Part shown: positions 1-8,449 of the stretch, in pieces | How the letters are laid out: each line of letters opens with the position of its first letter | How positions within the stretch are numbered: the stretch's first letter is position 1 | NCBI GenBank assembly: GCA_020635815.1 | Contig: JACJZB010000010.1 | Span: 1-64,000, forward strand | From: Flavobacteriales bacterium | GTDB lineage: Bacteria; Bacteroidota; Bacteroidia; Flavobacteriales_E; Vicingaceae | Direction: 5' to 3' | Length of the DNA stretch: 64,000 nt | Program-made: the position numbers and the translations under genes | Notes under the pieces: generated by a model | The model's database searches: none | What the model saw: the letters and a program-made list of their open reading frames with translations, nothing else | What the model was told of the DNA's origin: nothing

Positions 1-58
1 AAGAAGTATCTATTTTTGAATGAAGATACAAAAAGTAATTATATATTCTCAAATTTAA

Positions 59-1279
59 TCATTCCAACTCAGCCAACTTATTTTTTGCTTCATTTAAGAA
101 CTCATCATTATAGTTAATAACTTGATTTAGGTTAGTTTTAGCCTCCTCAATTTTATTTAATTCTATTAAACATAATGCTTTATACCAGTGTGTTTTGCTT
201 TTGTTTCGAGTTGTTTTAGTTAACAATTCGATATTAAATTGTTTTATTGCTTCTTCATACTTTTGTTGTTGGTATAATGTTATCCCTTTCTCCAAAACAT
301 CACCTTCTAAATTCCCTTTAAATTCATCAGTTGCAACATCAGAACTCGAAACTGTTTGAGAAATAACATCTTTTGTTGCTTCAGTATCAGCATCGTTTTT
401 ATTTTTATCATCAAAATAACCGCCAGCCAAACTTTCATTGCGGTTTTCTCCAACCAATTCTTTTTCCGTTTCAATAGGAGCAGGAACAGAAGTTTTTTCT
501 TTTGCTCGTCTTTTGGTGCCCGAACTTTTATAAGATTTATCAAGTTTTAAAGGCATATTGTCTGCTCGAGTTGCTGTGTTTCCAGTAGCTGATAATGTAA
601 CAACTTCTTCTGCTTTTTTATCACTAATTTCATTTTCTAGTATTTCAACATCATCTTCCAAATCCATAACTTCAGCATTAGCTACAAAATTCATCGCTTC
701 AGCTTCTTCCATTGCATCTTCTACAACAGTGGCATCAACTTCAATCGTCTTTATCTTTTGCTCTTCTTTAATAGCTACACTTGCAGTTAATTGCTCTTGT
801 TCTGTTTTCTCAGCAGCTCTATAGTTTTGTTGTAGTTTATCTGTTTCTTCTTCTTGCTCAGCAGTCTCCTCAAAAACAGGCATAATTTCCTCCAACACTT
901 CATTATCTGTTTTAGGAGTTGCAGTGTTTAATGAAATTTTAGATTCATTTTTGGTAACTACATTATTAAAAGTGAGGTAAGAAAAATATGCTCCAAACAA
1001 TACTATTAGCACAGAGGCGGCAAGCATTAAATTTTTAAGGATGGGAGTTTTTTTCTTAGCAACAATACTGTCAATTTTATGGTCGATAGTAAATAAAACA
1101 GAAGAATTAGTCGCATATTTCATTCCCTCCAATGCTTCGGAGCAAAAATCGCAATCAATCAAATGTTTTTGTATATAATGCTCTTCCTTTTCAGAAAGTT
1201 GTTTGTTCATATACTTCAACATAGTTTCCTTTGAGATGCAAGTCGTTTTCGAAAATATGTGGTTGTGTAATTCTTTCAT
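59..1279 (-). CDS. Membrane anti-sigma-like protein with zinc finger and TPR
   Basis: Probable membrane partner of the sigma factor encoded immediately upstream. The N-terminus has an H-x3-C-x2-C zinc-binding motif of the anti-sigma zf-HC2 type (H39, C43, C46). One transmembrane helix follows at about residues 83-103. Next comes a long Glu/Thr/Ala-rich low-complexity stretch of roughly 220 residues, presumably periplasmic. The last 80 or so residues look like tetratricopeptide repeats (EKGITLYQQQKYEEAIKQF and the following helix pair). It is separated from the sigma gene by one base, so the two are cotranscribed. By family logic the cytoplasmic zinc finger would hold the sigma factor and the periplasmic part would sense a signal or bind protein partners. 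The domain order is seen; the anti-sigma role is inferred from it and from context. Confidence 0.72.
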   Translation of the reverse strand: MKELHNHIFSKTTCISKETMLKYMNKQLSEKEEHYIQKHLIDCDFCSEALEGMKYATNSSVLFTIDHKIDSIVAKKKTPILKNLMLAASVLIVLFGAYFSYLTFNNVVTKNESKISLNTATPKTDNEVLEEIMPVFEETAEQEEETDKLQQNYRAAEKTEQEQLTASVAIKEEQKIKTIEVDATVVEDAMEEAEAMNFVANAEVMDLEDDVEILENEISDKKAEEVVTLSATGNTATRADNMPLKLDKSYKSSGTKRRAKEKTSVPAPIETEKELVGENRNESLAGGYFDDKNKNDADTEATKDVISQTVSSSDVATDEFKGNLEGDVLEKGITLYQQQKYEEAIKQFNIELLTKTTRNKSKTHWYKALCLIELNKIEEAKTNLNQVINYNDEFLNEAKNKLAELE

Positions 1280-1280
1280 T

Positions 1281-1865
1281 TTATAACATTGTATTCATAT
1301 AATTAGCTAAATTTCGTTTTCCATTTTGGATGTAACTTTTTACTTGTTTTGTTGTGTAGCCAGTTAATTTAGCTACTTCTTCATATCTTTTTTCTTGTAA
1401 GAAAAACAATTCTATACAAATTCGTTGTTCTTCTTTTAATGTTGTTAAACCTTGTTCTAAAGCGGTTAATTGTACTTCTTTTGTTTCTTTTTCGTGAGGT
1501 TCAAAATCAAAAGTTTCGGTATGGTTATCGCCTAAACTATATTCGTATTCATTCTCTCTTTTTTGTAAAGTTTGGTTTTTGCGTAAAGCCATCAAACAAT
1601 GATTTCTACTTACGCTGTGAAGCCACGATTTAAAATTTTCAATGTTGTGCTTTTTTAAATCTTCTAACAAATTTTCAAATATTTGAATCACAGCATCTTT
1701 ACTTTCATCCTCATTTTTATAATATTTTAAACAAACACCGTAAACCAAATGCGAATATCTTTTATATAATTCACCTACCAATTCTGTGTCGCCTTTCCTT
1801 TTATAGTTGGCAATTAGCTCAGCATCAGTTAGTGCTTTAATATTTTTAATTTTAAATAATCGCAT
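1281..1865 (-). CDS. RNA polymerase ECF sigma factor
   Basis: Sigma-70 family factor of the extracytoplasmic-function class, 194 residues, the usual size. Region 2 (about residues 25-95) includes the helix around LVYGVCLKYYKNEDESKDAV and the WLHSVSRNHCL segment. Region 4 (about 130-190) has a helix-turn-helix around YEEVAKLTGYTTKQVKSYI. It directs RNA polymerase to a regulon that cannot be deduced here. The gene precedes, with one base between, the zinc-finger/TPR membrane protein that probably controls it. Family assignment is firm; the stimulus is unknown. Confidence 0.88.
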   Translation of the reverse strand: MRLFKIKNIKALTDAELIANYKRKGDTELVGELYKRYSHLVYGVCLKYYKNEDESKDAVIQIFENLLEDLKKHNIENFKSWLHSVSRNHCLMALRKNQTLQKRENEYEYSLGDNHTETFDFEPHEKETKEVQLTALEQGLTTLKEEQRICIELFFLQEKRYEEVAKLTGYTTKQVKSYIQNGKRNLANYMNTML

Positions 1866-2052
1866 TAATTAATTTTCAACTTTAAAGGTATACACTTTTA
1901 TGTTGTTTTTATAGTTAGATGAAGTTTTCATTTATATTCCATAAAATAATTTCATTTTTTTATCAAGCTTTACAACCATTCATCATTTTAAGTGGATTTT
2001 AATAATATTTTTTTACTTACTTTTATAAGTACTATAACCTAACTACTTAAAA

Positions 2053-4110
2053 ATGAAATTATCAAACAAAGCCATTCTGGGTGTTGGAGTATCACTTTTA
2101 GCTTATGCTTGTGGAAACAACGACAAGGCAACTACAGAAGAACCAAAAAAAGAAACAGTTGCTGCTTTTGATTTAGCGAATATAGATTCAACAGCACTTC
2201 CGTGTGAAGATTTTTATCAATATGCTATTGGTAATTGGCAAAAAAATAATCCTGTACCTGAAACAGAAGGACGTTGGGGAAGTTTTAATATTTTAAATGA
2301 AGCAAATAATTTAAAATTGAGAGCTATTGTTGAAGATGCTTCTAAAAATAAAGGCGAAAAAGGGACTCCTTTACAGCAAGTGGGAGACTTTTATACTTCA
2401 GCATTAGATTCTGCTTTGGCAGATAAACTTGGTATTTCTCCAATGCAACCTTTGTTAGATGAAATTGATGGGATTACTGACGTTCAGTCGTTAGTAGAAA
2501 CAATGGCTTCAGTTCGAAAAAGAGGATCGGGTTCTATTTTTGGTTATTATGTGCATACTGATGTAAAGAATAACACAGAGCACATTTTATATTTATCTCA
2601 AGGAGGTATTGGCTTACCTGATAGAGATTATTATTTCCCTAAAGATGAAAGAGGAGAAAATATTTTAGCAGAATATGAAAAACATATTGCTGCACTTTTT
2701 GTGTTAGCTGGAGAAGCTGAAGAATCAGCACAAACAATGGCGAAAAACATTGTTGCGTTGGAAACAAGTTTTGCTAAAAACTCAATGACAAATGTTGAAC
2801 GCAGAAATCCTATAGCAACTTATAATAGAATGAATGTTGAAGAACTTCAAGCACTTTGTTCTAATGTAAATTGGGAAAGCTTTTTTAAAGCAGCTGAATT
2901 AAAAGGAATTACCGATTTAGTGGTTGGGCAACCAGAATATTTTAAAGGACTTAATGGTTTACTTACAGAAACACCAATTGACACTTGGAAAGCTTATGTT
3001 AAATGGCAAGCTATAAATGATTATGCATCTTATCTAAGTAGCGATTTTGCAAATCAAAAATTTGCTTTTTACTCAACTACATTAAGTGGTATTAGTGAAA
3101 TGAAACCGCGATGGAAAAGAGCACTGTCTGCTTCTAATAGCTATGTTGGTGAATTAATAGGGAAATTATTTGTTGAAAAACATTTCCCTGAAGAACAGAA
3201 AAAAAGAGTGTTAGGATATATTGATAACATAGCAGCAGTTTTTAAAGAACGAGTTCAAACATTAGATTGGATGTCAGATTCTACAAAAGTAAAAGCATTA
3301 GACAAGTTAAATAACTTTACTTACAAAATAGGATACCCTGATAAATGGAAAGATTATAGTTCGGTGGACATTAAAAGTGATACTTATTTAGAAAATGTGC
3401 TAAACATGAACAAATATGATTATGCTGAAATGGTAAGTAAGATTGGAAAACCAATTGATAAAGGTGAATGGGGAATGACTCCTCAAACAATAAATGCGTA
3501 TTACAATCCAGTAATGAACGAGATTGTTTTCCCTGCTGCAATTTTACAACCTCCTTTCTTTAATGCTGATGCAGATGACGCTATCAATTATGGAGGTATA
3601 GGAGGTGTTATCGGTCACGAATTTTCTCATGGATTTGATGATCAAGGAAGCCAGTTTGACGGTCAAGGAAACCTTAATAATTGGTGGACTGACGAGGACA
3701 GAAAACTATTTGAAGAAAGAACAGCTAAGTTAGTTGATCAATTTAATGCTTTTCATGTTTTAGATAGCACTTATGTAAATGGAGAATTAACATTAGGAGA
3801 AAATATAGCTGATTTAGCAGGTATTACCTTGTCATATTACGCATTTTTAAAATCAGTAGAAGGAAATGAACCGGCCCCAATTGATGGGTTTGATTATAAA
3901 CAACGTTTCTTTTTAGGGTGGGCTCAAGTATGGGCATCTAATATTAAAGATGAAGAAGCAGTTAGATTAGCAAATGTTGACCCTCATTCACCTACAAAAT
4001 ACAGAGTGTTAGGTCCATTAAGTAACTTAACAGAGTTTCATGAAGCTTTTGGGTGTAAAAATAGCGACAAAATGGTTGCAACTGATGAAGCTAAAGTGAA
4101 AATTTGGTAA
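2053..4110 (+). CDS. M13 family metallopeptidase lipoprotein (neprilysin/PepO-like)
   Basis: Secreted zinc endopeptidase of the M13 family, 685 residues, typical length. The N-terminus is a lipoprotein signal peptide with lipobox Cys near residue 20 (LAYACGNN), so it is probably anchored in an envelope membrane. The catalytic motif is GHEFSHGFDDQG (H522, E523, H526), and the third zinc ligand is in GENIADLAG (E583). A substrate-positioning NAYYNP motif sits about 35 residues before the HExxH. It likely degrades peptides outside the cytoplasm. It stands alone between the divergent sigma operon and a strong terminator, then the alkylation-repair gene. The function is secure at family level. Confidence 0.93.
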   Translation: MKLSNKAILGVGVSLLAYACGNNDKATTEEPKKETVAAFDLANIDSTALPCEDFYQYAIGNWQKNNPVPETEGRWGSFNILNEANNLKLRAIVEDASKNKGEKGTPLQQVGDFYTSALDSALADKLGISPMQPLLDEIDGITDVQSLVETMASVRKRGSGSIFGYYVHTDVKNNTEHILYLSQGGIGLPDRDYYFPKDERGENILAEYEKHIAALFVLAGEAEESAQTMAKNIVALETSFAKNSMTNVERRNPIATYNRMNVEELQALCSNVNWESFFKAAELKGITDLVVGQPEYFKGLNGLLTETPIDTWKAYVKWQAINDYASYLSSDFANQKFAFYSTTLSGISEMKPRWKRALSASNSYVGELIGKLFVEKHFPEEQKKRVLGYIDNIAAVFKERVQTLDWMSDSTKVKALDKLNNFTYKIGYPDKWKDYSSVDIKSDTYLENVLNMNKYDYAEMVSKIGKPIDKGEWGMTPQTINAYYNPVMNEIVFPAAILQPPFFNADADDAINYGGIGGVIGHEFSHGFDDQGSQFDGQGNLNNWWTDEDRKLFEERTAKLVDQFNAFHVLDSTYVNGELTLGENIADLAGITLSYYAFLKSVEGNEPAPIDGFDYKQRFFLGWAQVWASNIKDEEAVRLANVDPHSPTKYRVLGPLSNLTEFHEAFGCKNSDKMVATDEAKVKIW

Positions 4111-4138
4111 GTATAAAATTGTAAAATTTCTTAATATC

Positions 4139-4171
4139 ATTATCCTCGCTTTTAGCGGGGATAATTTTTTT
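4139..4171 (+). terminator. Rho-independent terminator after the M13 peptidase gene
   Basis: A 12-pair stem (ATTATCCTCGCT with AGCGGGGATAAT, one G-U pair) closes a three-base loop and is followed by a run of T. It lies between the M13 peptidase stop and the ATG of the next gene. Confidence 0.82.
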
Positions 4172-4175
4172 AACC

Positions 4176-5255
4176 ATGAATTTAAAAGACGAATACAATA
4201 AGACATTTGTAGAAAAACTTGCAAGTGAAGTTAGTAAGCTAGAGCCGAATTTTAAAACAGAATTATTCGTAAAATCTATTATTAATAAAGCTTGGGAAGA
4301 AAAAGAATTGAAAGCAAGAATGCGTTTTATTACAAATTCACTTCATCAATTTTTACCTTTTTCATACCAACAGCAAGTTGAATTGTTACGAAAAGTTGCT
4401 CCAAATTATAGTGGTTTGCAAGGGGTGGTTTTTCCCGATTTTATTCAAATATTTGGATTAAATGACTTCAAAACCTCTATGTCTGCTATAGAAGAATTCA
4501 CTCAATATTCAACTGCTGAATTCGCTATTCGCCCTTTTATTGAAGCTTACCCAAAAGAAGCTATTCAGCAACTATTAGTTTGGAGTAACTCAGAAAACTT
4601 TCATGTTAGAAGATTGGCAAGTGAAGGAAGTCGCCCTAAATTACCATGGGCAACTCCTTTACGAAAATTCATAGCAGACCCATCACCAGTATTGCCGATT
4701 TTAGAAAATTTAAAAGATGATGGAACACTATATGTAAGAAAGAGTGTTGCAAACCATTTAAACGATATAAGTAAAAGCCAACCAGAATTAGTATTAGATA
4801 TAGCAAAAAGATGGATTGGGGTTACTAAAAATACTGATTGGATTGTAAAACATGGACTAAGAACTTTATTAAAGAAAGGAGATAAAAGAGCACTAGCTAT
4901 TTTTAAACTTGATGATGCTTCTGGTTTGGAGATTAAATCCTTATCATTTAAAGAAAACTCAATAAAAATTGGTGATGATTTGTTTTTTAGTTTTGAAATT
5001 AGCAACCAATCAAATCAAGAAAGGAGTATAAGATTAGAGTATAAAATAGCCTATGTAAAAGCAAATGGAACAATTTCTAAAAAAGTATTTAAAATAACTG
5101 AGTTTACTTTGGGTAAAAAAGAGTCAAAATTCTTTACAAGAAAACAGCGTTTTACTGATTTTACAACGCGTAAACATTATCCTGGCGAACATGAAGTTAT
5201 AATTGTAGTAAATGGGGAAGAAAAATGTAAAAATTCGTTTAGATTAAGCGATTAA
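4176..5255 (+). CDS. DNA alkylation repair protein (AlkD-like HEAT repeats)
   Basis: Alpha-helical protein of 359 residues resembling the AlkC/AlkD family of HEAT-repeat DNA glycosylases that remove N-alkylated bases. The helical part covers about residues 1-240, with repeated helix pairs and the segment VRRLASEGSRPKLPWATPL, characteristic of this family. The last 115 residues are predicted beta-rich (FSFEISNQSNQERSIRLEY), an accessory domain often attached in these proteins. The gene starts five bases after the upstream terminator. Its stop overlaps the convergent TerC gene by four bases. Family assignment is confident; substrate range is inferred. Confidence 0.82.
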   Translation: MNLKDEYNKTFVEKLASEVSKLEPNFKTELFVKSIINKAWEEKELKARMRFITNSLHQFLPFSYQQQVELLRKVAPNYSGLQGVVFPDFIQIFGLNDFKTSMSAIEEFTQYSTAEFAIRPFIEAYPKEAIQQLLVWSNSENFHVRRLASEGSRPKLPWATPLRKFIADPSPVLPILENLKDDGTLYVRKSVANHLNDISKSQPELVLDIAKRWIGVTKNTDWIVKHGLRTLLKKGDKRALAIFKLDDASGLEIKSLSFKENSIKIGDDLFFSFEISNQSNQERSIRLEYKIAYVKANGTISKKVFKITEFTLGKKESKFFTRKQRFTDFTTRKHYPGEHEVIIVVNGEEKCKNSFRLSD

Positions 5256-5965
5256 TTCCCGCTTTTTCTTCTAACTCTCATATTTATTATTTCAACCAAT
5301 AAAGAGAAGAATACTGCAAAATAAATATACCCTTTTGGAACCTCATAATGTAATGCTTCTACTACCAGCATAAACCCAATTAAAATTAAAAAGGATAAAG
5401 CTAAGACTTGCAATGTAGGATGTTTATTGATAAAGTTGCTTATTGCTCCAGCAAAAATCATCATTACAAGAATAGATACAATAACAGCAATAATCATTAG
5501 GATTATTTCGTTGGTTAATCCTACTGCTGTTAGAATAGAATCGAAAGAAAAGATAATATCAAGTAACACGATTTGAATAAGTGCATTTCCAAAAGCAGAA
5601 GCTTTTTTAGGCTTACTAGTTTCCTCCTCTTTACCTTCAACTTTGTGGTGTATTTCTGATGTGCTTTTTGCAATTAAAAATAAACCTCCAACAAATAAAA
5701 TAATATCTCTCCAACTCAGACTAAATGTGCTAATTTCAAAAACCGGGTCAGTTAATCCAATTAACCATGTGATTCCCATTAACAAGAATATTCTTACAAT
5801 TAGAGCTAATGTAAGACCAATTAGTCTCGCTTTTTTTTGTTGGTGTTGTGGTAGTTTTCCAGCAACAATAGAAATAAAGATAATGTTATCTATTCCTAAA
5901 ACAATTTCTAAAAAAGTAAGTGTTAATAAGGCTATCCAAGTGTCTGCTTGTAGGAAAAAATCCAT
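5252..5965 (-). CDS. TerC family integral membrane protein
   Basis: Multi-pass membrane protein of 237 residues in the TerC/YkoY family. It shows the hallmark acidic motifs within membrane segments: LGIDNIIFISIVAGKLP near the N-terminus and DIIFSFDSILTAVGLT near residue 135. About seven hydrophobic helices can be counted. Members are associated with metal ion (manganese) efflux or with tellurite resistance; here no ter operon is present, so metal homeostasis is the better guess. It is followed upstream by the nfu gene with three bases between, suggesting one transcript. Confidence 0.87.
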   Translation of the reverse strand: MDFFLQADTWIALLTLTFLEIVLGIDNIIFISIVAGKLPQHQQKKARLIGLTLALIVRIFLLMGITWLIGLTDPVFEISTFSLSWRDIILFVGGLFLIAKSTSEIHHKVEGKEEETSKPKKASAFGNALIQIVLLDIIFSFDSILTAVGLTNEIILMIIAVIVSILVMMIFAGAISNFINKHPTLQVLALSFLILIGFMLVVEALHYEVPKGYIYFAVFFSLLVEIINMRVRRKSGN

Positions 5966-5968
5966 TGC

Positions 5969-6595
5969 TTATCCGTTTATAGCTTCCACTTCAGTTACTT
6001 CTGGCAGCATATTTTTAAGCATCGATTCTATTCCATGTTTTAAGGTCATGGTTGATGAAGGGCATCCACTACAAGAGCCTTTTAGAATTACTTTTACAAC
6101 CCCATTGTCAAAAGAATCTAATTCAATTGCTCCACCATCACTTTCTACAGCTGGTTTAATGTATTCATCTAAAATCTCAGCAATTTTTTTCTCAAAATCG
6201 GTATATTCTTTCTTGCTTGATGTTTGATTTGTTGTATTTTCAGCTTCAGCTGTATTTGCTTCAGGGGTATTTAAAAATTCTTCTCTAATAACAACAGCTC
6301 CTTCCGAATTTAAATATTCACTAATAAAATCTCTTAGCTCCAATAAAACATCTTGCCATTCTATTGCTTCACTTTTAGTAATACTAACAAAATTTCCGGC
6401 AATAAAAACGCCATTTATAAAGGGGAAAGAAAATAGTTTTTCAGCTAATGGAGAAGGTCCTCCAACTCTTTGGTTTGCTAATATCTCATAAGATTTATCA
6501 TTAGTTACTAACCAGCGGTTTGAAACAAACTTCATTGAATTAGGATTTGGAGTCATCTCCGCATATATTGTATAAGGTAATTGAGTCTTTTCCAT
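5969..6595 (-). CDS. Nfu-type iron-sulfur cluster scaffold/carrier
   Basis: NifU-family protein with two domains. The N-terminal Nfu_N domain (about residues 1-95) has the signature TPNPNSMKFVSN. The C-terminal NifU domain (about 130-208) carries the cluster-ligating C-x2-C in GSCSGCPSSTMTLKHGIE. A short Thr/Glu-rich linker joins them. It would carry or assemble 4Fe-4S clusters for delivery to apoproteins in the cytoplasm. It sits just upstream of terC in the same direction with a three-base gap. A TAnnTTTG promoter box precedes it. Confidence 0.92.
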   Translation of the reverse strand: MEKTQLPYTIYAEMTPNPNSMKFVSNRWLVTNDKSYEILANQRVGGPSPLAEKLFSFPFINGVFIAGNFVSITKSEAIEWQDVLLELRDFISEYLNSEGAVVIREEFLNTPEANTAEAENTTNQTSSKKEYTDFEKKIAEILDEYIKPAVESDGGAIELDSFDNGVVKVILKGSCSGCPSSTMTLKHGIESMLKNMLPEVTEVEAING

Positions 6596-6609
6596 GATTT
6601 ATTTTTTTA

Positions 6610-6617
6610 CAAAAGTA
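6610..6617 (-). promoter_or_regulatory. Putative -7 promoter box for nfu-terC
   Basis: On the minus strand this reads TACTTTTG, an exact match to the Bacteroidota -7 consensus TAnnTTTG, 15 bases before the nfu start. No clear -33 TTTG was seen. Confidence 0.4.
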
Positions 6618-6651
6618 CGCAAGAATAGAGTAGTTTAGAATAAATCTAAAC

Positions 6652-6682
6652 AAAAAAATCCACAGTATTTACTGTGGATTTT
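6652..6682 (-). terminator. Rho-independent terminator of the TlpA-type gene
   Basis: A perfect 13-pair stem (AAAATCCACAGTA with TACTGTGGATTTT) with a two-base loop, followed on the minus strand by a run of T. It ends the transcript of the thioredoxin lipoprotein gene. Confidence 0.85.
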
Positions 6683-6705
6683 AGAATGCATAAAAAAAGT
6701 GTGTC

Positions 6706-7845
6706 TTAGTTTTCAGTAGCCAATACTTCAGCTAGTTTTTTGTGTAATTCTTCTCCTCTTAAATTTTTAGCAACAATATTACCTTCTCTATCAACTAAAA
6801 CAGAATGAGGAATTCCTTGTACACCGTAAAGTTTTGCAACCTCGTTTCCCCAACCTTTTAAATCACTAACGTGAGACCAAGTTAAGCCATCTTTTTCAAT
6901 AGCAGCAAGCCATTTTTCTTTGCTTTCATCTAATGAAACACCAAAAACTTCAAACCCTTTTTCATGGAATTTATTGTAGGCAGCAACTACATTAGGGTTT
7001 TCTGCTCTACAAGGTGCACACCATGAAGCCCAAAAATCAATTAAAACAAATTTGCCCTTAAAACTTTCTAATGCAATTGGGTTGCCGTCGGCATCATTTT
7101 GACTAAAAGCTGGGGCAGGAGTACCAATCATTGATTTCTTAATGGTTGCTAGTCTTTCCTCAATTACTTTTACATAACTCGAAGGTTTTATTTCTTCTCC
7201 AAATGAGTTGTATAATTTTTCCAATTGTTTAACATCGTATTGACCAACTAAATAGCGTAATGCTATGTATGCAGAGCTTACTTTTGTTGTATTCTTAGCA
7301 ATATAATCTTCAATAAAACTAATTTTTTGAGCCTCAATAACATCATATTCTGCTTCTAAAGAACTTTGTTCTTCGGCTGTTGCATTTTCTGGTAATGTAT
7401 AAAATTTATCTACAATCGCTTTTTGTTTAATGTCGTATTCACTTAAGTCATTTGTAAAGGCATGGTATTCATTATTTGATTCTGAACCAAGTACTTTTAC
7501 ACTATCCATTAAAGCAGCAGAACCTTCAATTGTTATTTCACTATTTTCAAGAAATAGAGGAATCATTTTTTTATCTTCATTAAACTTAATGTACCTTACT
7601 TCTGGTAAATCCATTTTACCACTAAAAGAAAACTTTCCATCTGTAATAACAGATGAATCTAAATTAACCATTTGTCCATCTTTAAATTCTGATAAATAAG
7701 CCATTTTAAAATTAGCATCGGTAAGAGATGCATTAATCGAAAATGCGGGTTCTTGGGTGTCAGAATGTTTCTCATTATTGCCACAAGCAAATAGCAACAT
7801 TGAAGCTGCAATAGGTAAGATTGTTAACCTTGAAAATTTTATCAT
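6706..7845 (-). CDS. TlpA-type thiol-disulfide oxidoreductase lipoprotein with DUF4369
   Basis: Envelope thioredoxin of 379 residues. A lipoprotein signal ends at the Cys of LLFACGNN. The N-terminal half (about 30-230) matches the beta-rich DUF4369 domain that precedes thioredoxins in Bacteroidota. The C-terminal half (about 240-379) is an AhpC/TSA-Redoxin-type thioredoxin fold with active site WCAPC (C276, C279) and the cis-proline segment GIPHSVLVD. It likely reduces disulfides in secreted proteins or cytochromes. It is a single-gene unit with its own terminator. Confidence 0.9.
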   Translation of the reverse strand: MIKFSRLTILPIAASMLLFACGNNEKHSDTQEPAFSINASLTDANFKMAYLSEFKDGQMVNLDSSVITDGKFSFSGKMDLPEVRYIKFNEDKKMIPLFLENSEITIEGSAALMDSVKVLGSESNNEYHAFTNDLSEYDIKQKAIVDKFYTLPENATAEEQSSLEAEYDVIEAQKISFIEDYIAKNTTKVSSAYIALRYLVGQYDVKQLEKLYNSFGEEIKPSSYVKVIEERLATIKKSMIGTPAPAFSQNDADGNPIALESFKGKFVLIDFWASWCAPCRAENPNVVAAYNKFHEKGFEVFGVSLDESKEKWLAAIEKDGLTWSHVSDLKGWGNEVAKLYGVQGIPHSVLVDREGNIVAKNLRGEELHKKLAEVLATEN

Positions 7846-7975
7846 TTATATTATGTATTTGGTTTAAATGCGAAAATTAACCAAATTATGATAGTTTTCT
7901 TTTTCTTAAACTATTAATTGATAAGAATCCTATTGTACTTAACATTTTTTATGATATATAAATAGATATTATACC

Positions 7976-7983
7976 TAAATTTG
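7976..7983 (+). promoter_or_regulatory. Putative -7 promoter box for the metal-related triad
   Basis: TAAATTTG matches the Bacteroidota -7 consensus and ends six bases before the ATG of the first gene. A GGAG lies between. No good -33 element was seen. Confidence 0.4.
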
Positions 7984-7988
7984 GAGTA

Positions 7989-8384
7989 ATGAAATTATTT
8001 CTTAAACATATTACTAGTTATTTAATGATAGCTGTTGTTTTAGTGGCTACTCTTCAATGGAGTGTTACTAAGATGACATGTTTAATGACAGGTAAAGTTG
8101 TTTATAGCATTGAAGATATTGATGACTGCAAACCTGTTAAAGAAGGGTGTAATGTTGATGATGTTTGTTGTGATTTTCATAAAATAACTTTCAATCATAA
8201 TATTGAAACAGTTAGTTCTGTTGCTAATTTTTCTTTTATAAATCTAGACTTAATAACGGTTGAGATTCCTCAATTAATTGAACTCATTAAGTTTAAAGAA
8301 ACTACCCTAAATTTCTTTCATAATTTACCACCACCACTCAGTGGTATAGCTTTACTGAAAACAATACAAGTATTTAGGTTATAG
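7989..8384 (+). CDS. Small Cys-rich secreted or membrane protein (HYC_CC_PP-like)
   Basis: A 131-residue protein with a hydrophobic N-terminal segment (about residues 8-25), so exported or membrane-anchored. It then has a cluster of possible metal ligands: C31, C47, C54, the pair C60-C61 and H64. A proline triplet sits near residue 113 (HNLPPPLSG). The vicinal CC and the PP near the C-terminus fit the family informally named HYC_CC_PP, found beside TonB receptors in Bacteroidota. It is the first gene of a three-gene unit with a TonB-dependent receptor and an HMA protein, 65 bases upstream of the receptor. A metal-handling role is inferred from residues and neighbours only. Confidence 0.65.
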   Translation: MKLFLKHITSYLMIAVVLVATLQWSVTKMTCLMTGKVVYSIEDIDDCKPVKEGCNVDDVCCDFHKITFNHNIETVSSVANFSFINLDLITVEIPQLIELIKFKETTLNFFHNLPPPLSGIALLKTIQVFRL

Positions 8385-8449
8385 GATTTTAACACTTTTC
8401 TGCTATGAGCAGAAGATTCATCAATCGTGTTAACTTATAATTTATTACA

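Noticed and set aside
558..824. Open frame on the plus strand inside the anti-sigma-like gene
   Set aside because: It is Ser/Thr-rich in the way expected for the complement of Glu/Ala-rich codons and has no signal or domain. It is a shadow of the real gene.
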